NCBI RefSeq assembly: GCF_014204985.1 | Contig: NZ_JACHMP010000001.1 | Location: 5,146,001-5,210,000, forward strand | DNA: 64,000 nt | Source of the DNA: Streptosporangium becharense | GTDB lineage: Bacteria > Actinomycetota > Actinomycetes > Streptosporangiales > Streptosporangiaceae | Reading direction: 5' to 3' | Shown: one piece after another, positions 10,124 to 19,381 of the stretch | Layout of the letters: each line of letters starts with the position of its first letter | How positions within the stretch are numbered: the first letter of the stretch is position 1 | Made by a program: the position numbers and the translations under genes | Notes under the pieces: model-generated | Database searches by the model: none | What the model was told of the DNA's origin: nothing | Seen by the model: the letters and a program-made list of their open reading frames with translations, nothing else

Positions 10124-10139
10124 ATAAGGTCGTCCTTAT
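10124..10139. promoter_or_regulatory. Second inverted repeat abutting the iron box
   Basis: ATAAGGTCGTCCTTAT is a perfect 6-bp-arm inverted repeat with a TCGT centre, directly adjoining the iron box on the binding-protein side. It may be a second, weaker regulator site or overlap the promoter of the binding-protein gene. Confidence 0.45.
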
Positions 10140-10161
10140 CTTTACCGAGGAGTTTCATCAG

Positions 10162-11178
10162 ATGAGAGCGTGGCGTTCCCTCACCCTGGGCGCGGTGGGA
10201 GCCGTGCTGTCCGTCGGGCTCGCGGCCTGCGGGTCGAGCACCTCGGGAACCACCGCGGAACCCGCCGGATCGACCGGCGCGTCCGCGGCTCCGGGGGCGG
10301 CCGGCACCGCCTACCCCCGCACGGTCAAGCACGCCATGGGGGAGACCGAGATCCCCGCCCAGCCCAAGCGGGTCGTGGCCCTCGACCAGAGCTTCGTCGA
10401 CGCGGTGCTGACGCTGGACACCGAGGTCGTCGGCTACACCACCTACCGGGCGATCGAGGAGAAGCTCCCCGACTACCTGGCGCCGGTCCTCGACCAGGCC
10501 AAGCAGGCCACCTCGGTCGGCACGCTGGAGCAGCCCAGCCTGGAGCGGATCGTCGCGCTCAAGCCCGACCTGATCGTCTCGGCCAAGGTCCGTCACGAGG
10601 CCCTGTACGACAAGCTGTCCCAGATCGCGCCGACGGTGTTCAGCGAGACCACCGGCGGCCTGTGGAAGGAGAACCTCAGGCTCATGGGCAAGGCCCTGGG
10701 CAAGGAGGACCTGGCCGAGCAGCGGATCACCGCCTACCAGGAACGCGCCGCCAAGATCGGCGAGTCCATCAAGGCCAAGGACGGCGAGCTGCCCACGATC
10801 TCCGTCGTCCGGTTCGCCGGCGAGCCGACCGTCCGCCTGTACGTGGAGAACTCCTACGTCGGCCTGGTGCTGAAGGACGCCGGTTTCCCGCGTCCCAAGG
10901 ACCAGCCGACCGTCACTGACACGATCATGGTGCCGATCAGCCAGGAGAACATCGCGCAGCTCGACGCCGACCACATCTTCGTCACCGCCTACCTGGACCC
11001 GGCGGTGGCCCCGGTCAAGGAGAAGTTCGAGGCCAACCCGCTGTGGGGCAAGCTCAAGGGCACCAAGCACGAGGTCTCCGACACCACCTGGATCAGCGCC
11101 GTCGGCCTCCAGGGTGCCCACGCCATCCTGGACGACGTGGCCAAGATCTTCGAGGTCGACCCGGCCAAGGCGGCCTGA
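10162..11178 (+). CDS. Iron-siderophore ABC transporter, substrate-binding lipoprotein
   Basis: Extracellular receptor of the importer, 338 residues. The N-terminus MRAWRSLTLGAVGAVLSVGLAAC is a lipoprotein signal whose lipobox ends LAAC, so lipidation at Cys23 is expected. The TroA-like fold is shown by AQPKRVVALDQSFVDAVLTL, the middle PDLIVSAKVRHEALYDKLSQIAPTVF, and the C-terminal DADHIFVTAYL. GAGGAG lies about eight bases before ATG 10162. It is divergent from its permeases and ATPase. No siderophore synthesis gene is in the window, so the ligand is unknown and may come from another locus or organism. Confidence 0.95.
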   Translation: MRAWRSLTLGAVGAVLSVGLAACGSSTSGTTAEPAGSTGASAAPGAAGTAYPRTVKHAMGETEIPAQPKRVVALDQSFVDAVLTLDTEVVGYTTYRAIEEKLPDYLAPVLDQAKQATSVGTLEQPSLERIVALKPDLIVSAKVRHEALYDKLSQIAPTVFSETTGGLWKENLRLMGKALGKEDLAEQRITAYQERAAKIGESIKAKDGELPTISVVRFAGEPTVRLYVENSYVGLVLKDAGFPRPKDQPTVTDTIMVPISQENIAQLDADHIFVTAYLDPAVAPVKEKFEANPLWGKLKGTKHEVSDTTWISAVGLQGAHAILDDVAKIFEVDPAKAA

Positions 11179-11380
11179 CCCGCCGGGACCCGGTCACCGG
11201 GTGGGCGCCGGGCTCTCCAACGCGGAGATCGCCCGGCGTCCCCACCCGGCCGAGGGCGGCGTCAAGACCTACGTCAGCACGATCCTGGGCCGCCTGGACG
11301 TACGCGACCGGGTGCAGGCGGCGGTCAGCGCCCATGAGGCCGGGCTCGCGGGTCCCGATCCCAGCCCGCGTCGGGGTTGA
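11175..11380 (+). pseudogene. Remnant of a NarL/LuxR-type response regulator (C-terminal HTH)
   Basis: Right after the binding-protein gene, codons from 11201 read VGAGLSNAEIARRPHPAEGG then VKTYVSTILGRLDVRDRVQA and VSAHEAGL, which is the DNA-binding half of a LuxR-type regulator with substitutions such as Pro in the recognition region. The beginning of the domain (LTRRDP..., normally LTPREREV) is readable in a different frame from 11175, so at least one frameshift separates the halves. No receiver domain is present. Its end overlaps the tail of the PAP2 gene on the other strand. A palindrome ACCCGGTCACCGGGT at 11188-11202 lies in it. Confidence 0.7.
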
Positions 11381-12005
11381 CCGTTCCGGCGCCGCCCAGC
11401 AGCGCGCGTCCCAGGGACTGGCCGCGCAGGCGGTCCACCAGTGGCGCGAGCGGGGGTGCCAGCAGCAGCACCAGCACCGGTGTCACGACCACGCCCAGCA
11501 GGAAACCCGCCGCGACGTCGTGCGGGTAGTGGACGCCGAGGTAGACCCGGGAGAAGGCGGCCAGCGCGGCCAGCACGACCAGCGGGATCATGGCCCTGCG
11601 CCAGGCCAGGGCGAGTACGGCCGCCGCCCCCGCGGCGAGCACGGAGTGGTTGCTGGGGAAGGACCAGTCCCCGTACTCGGGGCACGGGGCGAGGGCGGTG
11701 ACACCCGGCACCGCGCGGCAGGGCCGCTCCTCCTGGACGATGTTCTTGAGCGTCTCGCTGAAGAGGTAGACGGCCACCACGGCCACGGGCCCGACGACCG
11801 CCGCCGCCATCGCCCGCCCGCTCTGCCCCCTGGCCCGCCACCACGCCCACACCAGCAGGGCCGCGAACAGCACGATGACGGCCTCCGTGCCGAGCTCCGC
11901 CAGCCCATGTGACCAGGACGGCGTGTCATGGGCGAACTCCGTGACGTCGCGGTACCACTCGGCGCTCACGTCGGGGACGTCATCGATGTTCAGCGCTTCG
12001 TTCAC
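11325..12005 (-). CDS. PAP2-family membrane phosphatase
   Basis: Membrane lipid or polyprenyl-phosphate phosphatase of 226 residues. The three PAP2 motifs are present: KNIVQEERP (KxxxxxxRP type), FPSNHS, and SRVYLGVHYPHDVAAG. Hydrophobic segments near residues 40-57, 66-82, 120-140, 143-158 and 165-185 give about five membrane spans. The start is GTG 12005. Natural substrates could be undecaprenyl diphosphate or phosphatidate; the sequence does not decide. The last 18 codons run over the LuxR remnant on the opposite strand. Confidence 0.9.
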   Translation of the reverse strand: MNEALNIDDVPDVSAEWYRDVTEFAHDTPSWSHGLAELGTEAVIVLFAALLVWAWWRARGQSGRAMAAAVVGPVAVVAVYLFSETLKNIVQEERPCRAVPGVTALAPCPEYGDWSFPSNHSVLAAGAAAVLALAWRRAMIPLVVLAALAAFSRVYLGVHYPHDVAAGFLLGVVVTPVLVLLLAPPLAPLVDRLRGQSLGRALLGGAGTVNPDAGWDRDPRARPHGR

Positions 12006-12232
12006 TCTTCATCCACTCTTCGGTCATCGATCGGTTCCTTGTCTGTCATCTCCGACCGTAGACCCACCGGGGAGTGGGAACGATCACCGATCGTCGCCGG
12101 CAGCCGTTGACTTTCGTCAACACCGTCCGCCGCGGGAGAACCGGAAGGGGTCACCAGGGGGGTGGGCAAGGGCTGACGGACGCCGATCGCCGCGTCACAG
12201 TCGCGGTGAGGGCATCCGGCGGAAGGAGTGAC

Positions 12233-14695
12233 ATGCGGCGACGGAGGAGGGCGGCCACACTGCTGGTCGTCTGCGGCGCGGTGGGCGCCGTCCTGCTACC
12301 GCAGGCGATTGCGGACACGGCAGGACCGGTGAGCGCGGGGGCGGCGCCGCGTACCGGGTCGCCGGAGCCGGGGGAGGCGCCGCGCGCCGGGGCACCGCAG
12401 ACCGCGGTCCTGCCGGTGGCGGGCCTCCGCAAGCCGGTCCGGATGGTGGTGGACCGGTGGGGCGTGCCGCACATCTACGCCGAGAGCACCGCCGACCTGT
12501 ACCTGGCGCAGGGGTTCAACGCCGCCCGGGACCGGCTGTTCCAGATCGACCTGGGACGCCGCCGCGGCCTCGGGCTCCTGTCCGAGGTGCTCGGCCCCGC
12601 CTACCTGGAACAGGACCGGGCGGCCAGGCTCTTCCTCTACCGCGGCGACATGGAACGGGAGTGGGAGAGCTACGGGCCCGGCGCGAAGGAGGCCGCGACA
12701 CGGTTCGCCGAGGGGATCAACGCCTACGTCGACTGGCTGGCGCGCGACCCGCGGGCGACACCACCGGAGTTCCGCGAGCTGGGGTACGCCCCCGCGCGCT
12801 GGGCCCCCGAGGACGTGGTGCGGATCCGCAGTCACAGCCTGGCGGTGAACCTCACCTCGGAGGTCGACCGGGCCCGTGCCGTCTGCGCGGGCGGCATCGG
12901 CATGGACCCGCTCATGCGCAGGCTCCAGCCCGAGTGGCGGACCACGGTGCCCGACGGGCTCGACCCGTGCGCGCTGCCGCCGGACGTGCTGAGGACCTAC
13001 CACCTCGGCACCCAGAGCGTCGCCTTCCGCGACGGCCGGATCCAGGTCACGGCCGACCCGCCCGGTCCCGCCCTCACCGAGGGCAGCAACGCCTGGGCCG
13101 TCGCCCCGTCGCGCACGACCACGGGACGCCCGATCCTGGCCGGCGACCCGCACCGGGTGATGAAGGCCCCCTCGCTGCGGTACGTCACCCACCTTTCGGC
13201 ACCCGGCCTCGACGTCATCGGGGCGGGGGAGCCCGCGCTGCCCGGGATCTCCATCGGGCACAACGGCACGGTGGCGTTCGGGCTGACCATCTTCGGCGTC
13301 GACCAGGAGGACCTCTACGTCTACCGGCTCGACCCCGGTGACCCCGGACGCTACCGGTACGGCCGGGGCTGGGAGCGTTTCCGCACCGTCACCGAGGACG
13401 TGCCGGTGGCCGGCGGGCCGTCGCGGCCCGTCGAGCTGTCGTTCACCCGGCACGGTCCGGTGATCAAGGTCGATCGGGAGCGGAACCTCGCCTACGCGCT
13501 CCGCACGACCTGGCTGGAGCCGGGCACGACCCCGTACTTCGGCAGCATGAAATACATGCGCGCGCGCACCTGGGGCGAGTTCACCGCGGCGATGCGCACC
13601 TGGGGCGGCCCGCCGGAGAACCAGATCTACGCCGACGTCCGGGGCGGCATCGGCTGGGTCCCCGGTGGCATGATGCCCCGGCGGACCGGCTACGACGGGC
13701 TGCTTCCGGTGCCGGGTGACGGCCGCTACGAGTGGGACGGCTTCCACGACGGGGCCGGGCTGCCCCGTTCGTACAACCCCGCGAGTGGGATCGTCGCCTC
13801 CGCCAACGAGTTCAACATGCCCGAGGACCACCCGCTGAAGGTCGGCTTCGACTCCTGGGCGTCGCCGTACCGGCACGAGCGCATCGTCGAGGCGCTCACC
13901 TCCCGGCCCCGGACCTCGCCCGCCGACTCGGCGGCGCTGCAGAGCGACAAGGTCTCCATCCCGGCCCGGCGGCTGGTGCGGCTGCTCGCCGGGATCGAGG
14001 CCACCGAGCCGTCCGCGGCGCGGGCACTCGACCTGCTCCGCACATACGACGGGGTCACCGCGGCGGACTCACCGAGGGCGGCCCTGTTCGAGACGTGGTT
14101 CACCGGCCACCTGCAACCGGCCTTCGCCCGTGAGGTGCTGCCCGGGGAGGTGGCCCGGCAGATCCTCGTCCACGACCCGCTGCTGCTGCTCTCGGCGATG
14201 GAGGACCCGCAGCGGTGGTTCGGCGCCGGGGGAGCGGCCGTGCGGGACCGGATCGTCCGCACCTCGCTCGCCGCCGCCTACGACGAGCTGAGCGCCCGGC
14301 TCGGCCCGGACCCCGCCGGCTGGCGGTGGGGGGACGTCCAGCAGGTCACGTTCGCCCACCCGACCGGCCAGGACGTCGGCCCCTTCCCACGGGGCGGTTC
14401 CTGGCACACCGTGGAGGCGTCCAACTACCTGCCCGGTGGTTACGTCCCGCTGTCGGGTCCCACCTTCAAGATGGTGCTCGACGTCGGCGACTGGGACCGG
14501 TCGATCGCCGTCAACGCGCCAGGCCAGTCGGGTGACCCGCGCAGCCCGCACTACCGCGACCTGGCGCCGCGCTGGCAGCGGGGGGAGTACTTCCCGCTGT
14601 TCTACAGCCGGGCCGCCGTGGAACGCGCGGCCGGGGCACGCTTCCTGCTCATCCCTCGGACAGGAAGGCCCGCAGGTCGTCCAGATGGGGGGTGA
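12233..14695 (+). CDS. Penicillin acylase family protein (secreted Ntn-hydrolase)
   Basis: Amide hydrolase of 820 residues, related to penicillin, cephalosporin and acyl-homoserine-lactone acylases. The start ATG 12233 has GGAAGGAG five bases upstream. Residues 1-33 form a signal peptide (Arg-rich start, then [19 protein letters not shown]). The alpha chain region includes [22 protein letters not shown]. Self-cleavage should occur before Ser285 in [14 protein letters not shown], whose Ser becomes the N-terminal nucleophile of the beta chain. [17 protein letters not shown] and [12 protein letters not shown] are further family segments. Its last 47 bases overlap the 3' end of the convergent cds1 gene. 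The acyl substrate cannot be told. Confidence 0.93.
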   Translation: MRRRRRAATLLVVCGAVGAVLLPQAIADTAGPVSAGAAPRTGSPEPGEAPRAGAPQTAVLPVAGLRKPVRMVVDRWGVPHIYAESTADLYLAQGFNAARDRLFQIDLGRRRGLGLLSEVLGPAYLEQDRAARLFLYRGDMEREWESYGPGAKEAATRFAEGINAYVDWLARDPRATPPEFRELGYAPARWAPEDVVRIRSHSLAVNLTSEVDRARAVCAGGIGMDPLMRRLQPEWRTTVPDGLDPCALPPDVLRTYHLGTQSVAFRDGRIQVTADPPGPALTEGSNAWAVAPSRTTTGRPILAGDPHRVMKAPSLRYVTHLSAPGLDVIGAGEPALPGISIGHNGTVAFGLTIFGVDQEDLYVYRLDPGDPGRYRYGRGWERFRTVTEDVPVAGGPSRPVELSFTRHGPVIKVDRERNLAYALRTTWLEPGTTPYFGSMKYMRARTWGEFTAAMRTWGGPPENQIYADVRGGIGWVPGGMMPRRTGYDGLLPVPGDGRYEWDGFHDGAGLPRSYNPASGIVASANEFNMPEDHPLKVGFDSWASPYRHERIVEALTSRPRTSPADSAALQSDKVSIPARRLVRLLAGIEATEPSAARALDLLRTYDGVTAADSPRAALFETWFTGHLQPAFAREVLPGEVARQILVHDPLLLLSAMEDPQRWFGAGGAAVRDRIVRTSLAAAYDELSARLGPDPAGWRWGDVQQVTFAHPTGQDVGPFPRGGSWHTVEASNYLPGGYVPLSGPTFKMVLDVGDWDRSIAVNAPGQSGDPRSPHYRDLAPRWQRGEYFPLFYSRAAVERAAGARFLLIPRTGRPAGRPDGG

Positions 14696-15725
14696 TGTCC
14701 AGGCCGCGCTCGGCCAGCCAGGCGTCGTCGTCGTAGCTGCCCCGGTAGCGTTCGCCGCCGTCGCAGATCAGCGTGACGACGCTGCCGCGCTCACCCGCGG
14801 CGCGCATCTCCCGCAGGATGTCCACGGCCGCCGCCACGTTGGTGCCGGTGGAGCCGCCCACGTCGCGGCCGGTGACCTCGCGGACCCAGCGCATGGCCGC
14901 GATGGAGCGGGCGTCGGGCACCTGGATCATGCGGTCGATCACGGCGGGCATGAAGGACGGTTCGACCCGTGGCCGGCCGATGCCCTCGATGCGGGAGCCC
15001 GGGGCGGTGACGGTGTCGTCGCCGGAGCACCAGGAGGGGTAGAAGGCCGAACCCTCCGGGTCGACCACGGCCAGCCGGGTGAGGTGGCGGCGGTAGCGGA
15101 TGTATCGGCCGATGGTGGAGGAGGTGCCGCCGGTGCCCGCGCCGACCACGATCCAGGAGGGCTCGGGGTGGGGTTCCAGCTGCATTTGGGTGAAGATGCT
15201 CTCGGCGATGTTGTTGTTGCCCCGCCAGTCGGTGGCCCGCTCGGCGTAGGTGAACTGGTCCATGAAGTGGCCGCCGGTCTCCGCGGCGAGCCGCCGGGAC
15301 TCCTCGTAGATCGCTCCCGGGTCGTCCACGAGGTGGCACTTGCCGCCGTAGAACTCGATCAGCGAGATCTTCTCGGGCGAGGTCGAGGCGGGCATCACCG
15401 CGATGAAGGGCAGGCCGATCAGCCGGGCGAAGTACGCCTCGCTCACCGCGGTCGAGCCGCTGGAGGCCTCCACGACCGTGGTGGAGGGGCCGATCCAGCC
15501 GCCGGCGAGGCCGTACAGGAAGAGCGAGCGGGCCAGGCGGTGCTTGAGTGAACCGGTGGGGTGGACCGACTCGTCTTTCAGGTAAAGGTTTAGCCCCCAA
15601 CGGGTGGGAAGCGGGAAGACATGGAGATGCGTGTCGCAGCTTCTGTGAGCGTCGGCCTCGACGCGCCGGATGGCTTCGGTCACCCAGCGGCGGGTCTCGG
15701 GGTCATGCCTGTCCACATGGTTCAT
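14649..15725 (-). CDS. cds1: PLP-dependent L-cysteine desulfhydrase (Cds1-like)
   Basis: A 358-residue cysteine-synthase-fold enzyme that closely resembles mycobacterial Cds1, which breaks L-cysteine into sulfide, pyruvate and ammonia. The PLP lysine is Lys61 in [13 protein letters not shown]; the loops [26 protein letters not shown] and [20 protein letters not shown] are as in that family. The start is uncertain: ATG 15725 has its purine run too close, while GTG 15716 three codons later is better spaced from AGGGG. A TATAAT box is found upstream. It is divergent from a SigR-like sigma factor gene, which suggests a link to thiol balance. Confidence 0.88.
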   Translation of the reverse strand: MNHVDRHDPETRRWVTEAIRRVEADAHRSCDTHLHVFPLPTRWGLNLYLKDESVHPTGSLKHRLARSLFLYGLAGGWIGPSTTVVEASSGSTAVSEAYFARLIGLPFIAVMPASTSPEKISLIEFYGGKCHLVDDPGAIYEESRRLAAETGGHFMDQFTYAERATDWRGNNNIAESIFTQMQLEPHPEPSWIVVGAGTGGTSSTIGRYIRYRRHLTRLAVVDPEGSAFYPSWCSGDDTVTAPGSRIEGIGRPRVEPSFMPAVIDRMIQVPDARSIAAMRWVREVTGRDVGGSTGTNVAAAVDILREMRAAGERGSVVTLICDGGERYRGSYDDDAWLAERGLDITPHLDDLRAFLSEG

Positions 15726-15749
15726 GCCCCTAAAGCTAGTACTACCAGG

Positions 15750-15790
15750 GGCTATGTGATTATAGCCACAAGTCATGGCAATCCAGTCAA
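15750..15790 (-). promoter_or_regulatory. Promoter of cds1 with an overlapping inverted repeat
   Basis: On the minus strand TATAAT (15759-15764) is an exact -10 consensus. TTGACT (15785-15790) could be a -35 box, although the 20-base spacing is long. The -10 box lies inside GGCTATGTGATTATAGCC (15750-15767), a 6-bp-arm inverted repeat that could be a repressor site. Confidence 0.55.
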
Positions 15791-15991
15791 ACAGTGTTAC
15801 GATATCGAGACTTGTTCGGCTGTGGAGCGTGTCGCAACCGCCCATGACACAGCCATCGAAGAATCCCCTGAGCAGCTAGAGGTCTTAACGACACCCTTAC
15901 GGGGTGACTGCGATCATGTGGTACGCCGCCGGGAAGGGTGCATTGCGCCCGTAACGGGTGGCAGTGGGGGGATGAGCACGAGGGGGATCAA

Positions 15992-16609
15992 ATGATCACG
16001 ATGACGGATGAGCAGCGTCAAGACTGGTTCGAGCGCGACGTCGTGCCGGTGACGAGTCAGCTCTACGCGTCCGCGATGCGTCTGACCCGTAACTCCGCCG
16101 ACGCCGAGGACCTGGTCCAGGAGACCGTGACCAAGGCGTTCACCTCCTACCACCAGTTCCGCGAGGGCACGAACCTCAAGGCGTGGCTCCACCGCATCCT
16201 GACCAACAACTTCATCAACGACTACCGCAAGAAGCAGCGCTCGCCGAAGCTCTCGGCCACCGAGGAGATCGAGGACTGGCAGCTCGCCGCCGCCGAGTCC
16301 CACACGTCCAGCGGCCTGAAGTCCGCCGAGACCGAGGCCCTGGAGCAGCTGCCCGACAGCGCGGTGATGAACGCCCTGCGTGCCCTCCCCGAGGACTTCC
16401 GCGTGGCCGTCTACCTGGCGGACGTGGAGGGCTTCGCATACAAGGAGATCGCCGAGCGGATGGGCACCCCCATCGGCACCGTCATGTCCCGCCTGCACCG
16501 CGGCCGGCGCCAGCTGCGCACCATGCTCGCCGACTACGCCCGCGAGGAGGCCGGTTACGCCCGCGGCGAGTCCGGCCTGTCCGTGCCCAGGCAGTCGCAG
16601 GTCGCCTGA
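15992..16609 (+). CDS. RNA polymerase ECF sigma factor, SigR/SigH-like
   Basis: A 205-residue sigma-70 group 4 protein. Region 2 ([20 protein letters not shown], then [20 protein letters not shown]) and region 4 ([20 protein letters not shown] through [19 protein letters not shown]) are almost the same as in Streptomyces SigR and mycobacterial SigH, regulators of the thiol-oxidative and heat stress response. ATG 15992 has AGGGGG five bases away. Those proteins are normally followed by a zinc-binding anti-sigma gene (rsrA/rshA); here the next 326 bases hold none. The divergent cysteine desulfhydrase gene fits a thiol-related regulon. Confidence 0.93.
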   Translation: MITMTDEQRQDWFERDVVPVTSQLYASAMRLTRNSADAEDLVQETVTKAFTSYHQFREGTNLKAWLHRILTNNFINDYRKKQRSPKLSATEEIEDWQLAAAESHTSSGLKSAETEALEQLPDSAVMNALRALPEDFRVAVYLADVEGFAYKEIAERMGTPIGTVMSRLHRGRRQLRTMLADYAREEAGYARGESGLSVPRQSQVA

Positions 16610-16693
16610 TCCCACCCGGCCGGTCCGGCTCCTGCCTGCCGTGATCCGCGGCCGTCGCGGGCGGCGGGCACGTTTCCGGCCCGCCGGAACAGT

Positions 16694-16747
16694 CGCTTCC
16701 CGGCTCCGACCGCTGACGGGCGCCTCCCGCTTCCCGGCTCCAACCGC
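16694..16747. repeat. Direct repeat in the gap after the sigma factor gene
   Basis: Two 20-bp copies of CGCTTCCCGGCTCCRACCGC (16694-16713 and 16728-16747) differ at one base. They lie in the 326-base gap 16610-16935, where I see no gene and in particular no CxxC-containing anti-sigma frame. Confidence 0.6.
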
Positions 16748-16935
16748 CGGCGGTCCCCTCCCGGCCCCCTGCCCCGGTCCGCCGGCAGCCGTGTGGGACG
16801 CGCCGTCCGGGTGGCGTGTCGGTTGCCCGGAACCGGTGGCCGATGTCCCATCCTTGGCAGAGGACCGGCCATGATCTTGCGGGTGCGCGACGGGGGCGCT
16901 GCCCGCCGTCCTCGCACCGCCGGCCGGGGGTGGGC

Positions 16936-17874
16936 ATGCGGTTGTGGATCGTTGTGGTGGTGTCACTGCTGGTGGCCGCCGGATGCGCCGCCCCGCTCTC
17001 CCCGGCGGACCGCCCTGCGCAGGGGGACCGTCCGTCGAAGGCGGACCGCTCCACGGGCACGGATCGCCGTCATCCGGGTGCGGGCCCCGGGGAGGCCGGC
17101 GCCGGATGGTCGTCCCGGCCGGGCGGCCCCCTGCCCGTCCCGCCTCCGGTCCGCCGGACGGACTGCCGCAGGGTCAAGTGCGTGGCGTTGACCTTCGACG
17201 ACGGCCCCGGACCCTACACCCGTCCCCTGCTCGACGTGCTCGCCAGGCACCGGGCCAGGGCGACCTTCTTCGTGCTGGGCCGGCGAGTGGCCGGGGACGG
17301 CACCGGCACCGTGCGCCGGATGGTGGCCGACGGCCACGAGCTGGGAAACCACTCGTGGGACCACCCGATCCTCTCCGACTTGCCCAAACCCGGGATCCGC
17401 CGGCAGCTCCGGCGCACCCAGCTCGCCGTCGAGCACGCGACCGGGGTCAGGATGGCCCTCGTCCGCCCGCCCTACGGCGCCACCGGCCACCGGGTCGCCG
17501 CCGAGAGCCGGCGCCAGGGGCTCGCGCAGGTCCTGTGGAACGTCGACACGCTCGACTGGCGTGACCGCCGGGCCTCGGCCGTGGTCCGGCGCGCCACCGG
17601 CATCCGGCCCGGCGCCGTCGTCCTGCTGCACGACATCCACCCCTCCACCGTCTGGGCCGTGCCCCGGCTGCTGAGACGGCTCACCACCAGGGGCTACACG
17701 TTCGTGACGCTGTCGGAGATGTACGGGGGCGGACGGCTCCGGCCGGGACGAAGGTACTACGACGCGGCCGGCAGGTGGCGCGGAGACGGCGGACGCCCGA
17801 AACCGGTGGCACGATGGGGCCATGAGCTTCAGCGGTTTCCCCGACGAGGCGTTCCTCTTCTACGAGGGTCTTGA
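16936..17874 (+). CDS. Polysaccharide deacetylase (NodB-domain) lipoprotein
   Basis: Extracellular carbohydrate esterase family 4 type enzyme, 312 residues. The start MRLWIVVVVSLLVAAGC is a lipoprotein signal with lipobox VAAGC. Residues about 75-265 form the NodB domain: TFDDGPGPYT (catalytic and metal Asp), NHSWDHP (two metal His), RPPYG, DTLDWRD and the final VVLLHDIHPS with catalytic His. All metal ligands are present. Peptidoglycan or chitin-type N-acetyl sugars are the usual substrates. The last 53 bases overlap the next gene in another frame. Confidence 0.92.
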   Translation: MRLWIVVVVSLLVAAGCAAPLSPADRPAQGDRPSKADRSTGTDRRHPGAGPGEAGAGWSSRPGGPLPVPPPVRRTDCRRVKCVALTFDDGPGPYTRPLLDVLARHRARATFFVLGRRVAGDGTGTVRRMVADGHELGNHSWDHPILSDLPKPGIRRQLRRTQLAVEHATGVRMALVRPPYGATGHRVAAESRRQGLAQVLWNVDTLDWRDRRASAVVRRATGIRPGAVVLLHDIHPSTVWAVPRLLRRLTTRGYTFVTLSEMYGGGRLRPGRRYYDAAGRWRGDGGRPKPVARWGHELQRFPRRGVPLLRGS

Positions 17875-18457
17875 GGCCGACAACTCCAAGACCTACTGGG
17901 CACGCCACCGTGACGTCTACGACCGTGCCGTGAAGGACCCCATGGCCGCGCTGGGGGAGGAACTGGCCGGCGAGTTCGGGCCGGTGCACCTGTTCCGGCC
18001 GCACCGCGACGTGCGCTTCGCCAGGGACAAGTCCCCCTACAAGACCCACCAGGGCGCCTACGCCGCCACCGCCGAGGCCGTCGGCTACTACGTGCAACTC
18101 GACGCCGCCGGGATCCACGTCGGCGCGGGCCTGTACGCCGCGCAGGGCGACCGGCTGGCCCGCTACCGCGCGGCGGTCGACGAGGAGATCAGCGGCGTCC
18201 CGCTGGAGAAGATCGTGGCCGAGGTCCGCGCGGCCGGTTACACCGTCGAGGGCGACCGCCTCAAGACCCGCCCCAGGGGTGTCCCGGAGGATCACCCCCG
18301 CCTCGACCTGCTTCGGCACCGTTCCCTGCACGCCGGATGTCGCTTCGAGCCCGAGCCGTGGGTGCACACCCCCGAGGTCCTCGACCGTGTCCGCACGGTC
18401 TGGCGCGACCTCACCCCGCTCGTCGAGTGGCTGACCGTCCACCTGCCGTCGGACTAG
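17822..18457 (+). CDS. DUF2461 family protein
   Basis: A 211-residue cytosolic protein beginning MSFSGFPDEAFLFYEGLEAD, with NSKTYWARHRDVYDRAVKDP and the conserved LFRPHRDVRFARDKSPYKTH, all typical of DUF2461 (TIGR02453). The family's function is not established. The start lies within the end of the deacetylase gene, so translation may be coupled. No signal or membrane segment. Confidence 0.9.
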   Translation: MSFSGFPDEAFLFYEGLEADNSKTYWARHRDVYDRAVKDPMAALGEELAGEFGPVHLFRPHRDVRFARDKSPYKTHQGAYAATAEAVGYYVQLDAAGIHVGAGLYAAQGDRLARYRAAVDEEISGVPLEKIVAEVRAAGYTVEGDRLKTRPRGVPEDHPRLDLLRHRSLHAGCRFEPEPWVHTPEVLDRVRTVWRDLTPLVEWLTVHLPSD

Positions 18458-18541
18458 CGTCCGGCCGTTCACCCGGCCCGTCCGCCTGCCGCCGGACCAA
18501 GGGCTGCCCGCCGACGGTTCCGTCACTCACCGGCGGGTCCG

Positions 18542-19381
18542 TCACTCCCGATCGGACTCCCCGCCGGACTCCCCGTCGCCAGGCTCCGCGCCGCCGGGCT
18601 CGGCCATGCTCCGCATCGCCCGCGCCTTGGCGGTCTCCGGCATGATCTTGCCGGCGACGCTCTGCAGCACGTTCTTCTTCGACCCGGCCACGACGTGGTC
18701 GTCCCCGGACATCAGCGCCTCGAAGCCCTGGCGGGCGACCTCGGCGGGATCGTCCTTCCGGCCGGAGCCCACCTTGGTGTCCTCCATGTCGGCGCGCCGG
18801 AAGAAGTCGGTGTCGGTGGGACCGGGCAGCAGGGCGGTGACGGTTACCCCGGTGTCCTTGAGCTCCTCCCTGATCGCCTCGGAGAAGGAGTACAGGAACG
18901 CCTTGGACGCGGCGTACACCGCGTGGAACGGTCCCGGCATGGTGCCGGCGACGGAGGAGGTGAACAGCAGACGGCCCCGGCCGCGCCGGACCATGTCCGG
19001 CAGCACGAGCTTGGCCAGGTGCACCGAGGAGACGACGTTCAGCTTGATGAGCCTCAGCTCGTCGTCCAGGTCGGTGTCGCGGGCGAAGTCACCGCCGACG
19101 CCGACACCCGCGTTGATCGCGACCGCGTTCACCGGGCGGCCGGACGCCATGATGCGGGTGTGGAACTCCTCGACCCCGTCGCGGTGGGCGAGGTCGACGC
19201 GCACGCTGGAGACCGTCGCACCGAGGTCCTCCAGTGAACGGGCGGCCGGGATGAGGTCCTTGTCCTCGGCGGCGATGACGAGGTCGAAGCCGTGCTCGGC
19301 GAACTGGCGGGCCAGCTCGTAGCCGATGCCGCTGGAGGCACCGGTCACCACGGCCAGCGGCTTGGTGCTGGAAGTGTCCAT
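18542..19381 (-). CDS. Short-chain dehydrogenase/reductase
   Basis: NAD(P)-dependent oxidoreductase of 279 residues. The nucleotide-binding motif TGASSGIG is at residues 14-21, NAGVGVGGD follows near 91, and the catalytic set is Ser in LLFTSSVAG with YAASK near 160. The start is ATG 19381 with AAGGA seven bases before it; the open frame continues farther upstream but without a better start. The C-terminal 20 residues are rich in Gly, Glu and Ser. Substrate unknown. Convergent with the DUF2461 gene. Confidence 0.92.
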   Translation of the reverse strand: MDTSSTKPLAVVTGASSGIGYELARQFAEHGFDLVIAAEDKDLIPAARSLEDLGATVSSVRVDLAHRDGVEEFHTRIMASGRPVNAVAINAGVGVGGDFARDTDLDDELRLIKLNVVSSVHLAKLVLPDMVRRGRGRLLFTSSVAGTMPGPFHAVYAASKAFLYSFSEAIREELKDTGVTVTALLPGPTDTDFFRRADMEDTKVGSGRKDDPAEVARQGFEALMSGDDHVVAGSKKNVLQSVAGKIMPETAKARAMRSMAEPGGAEPGDGESGGESDRE

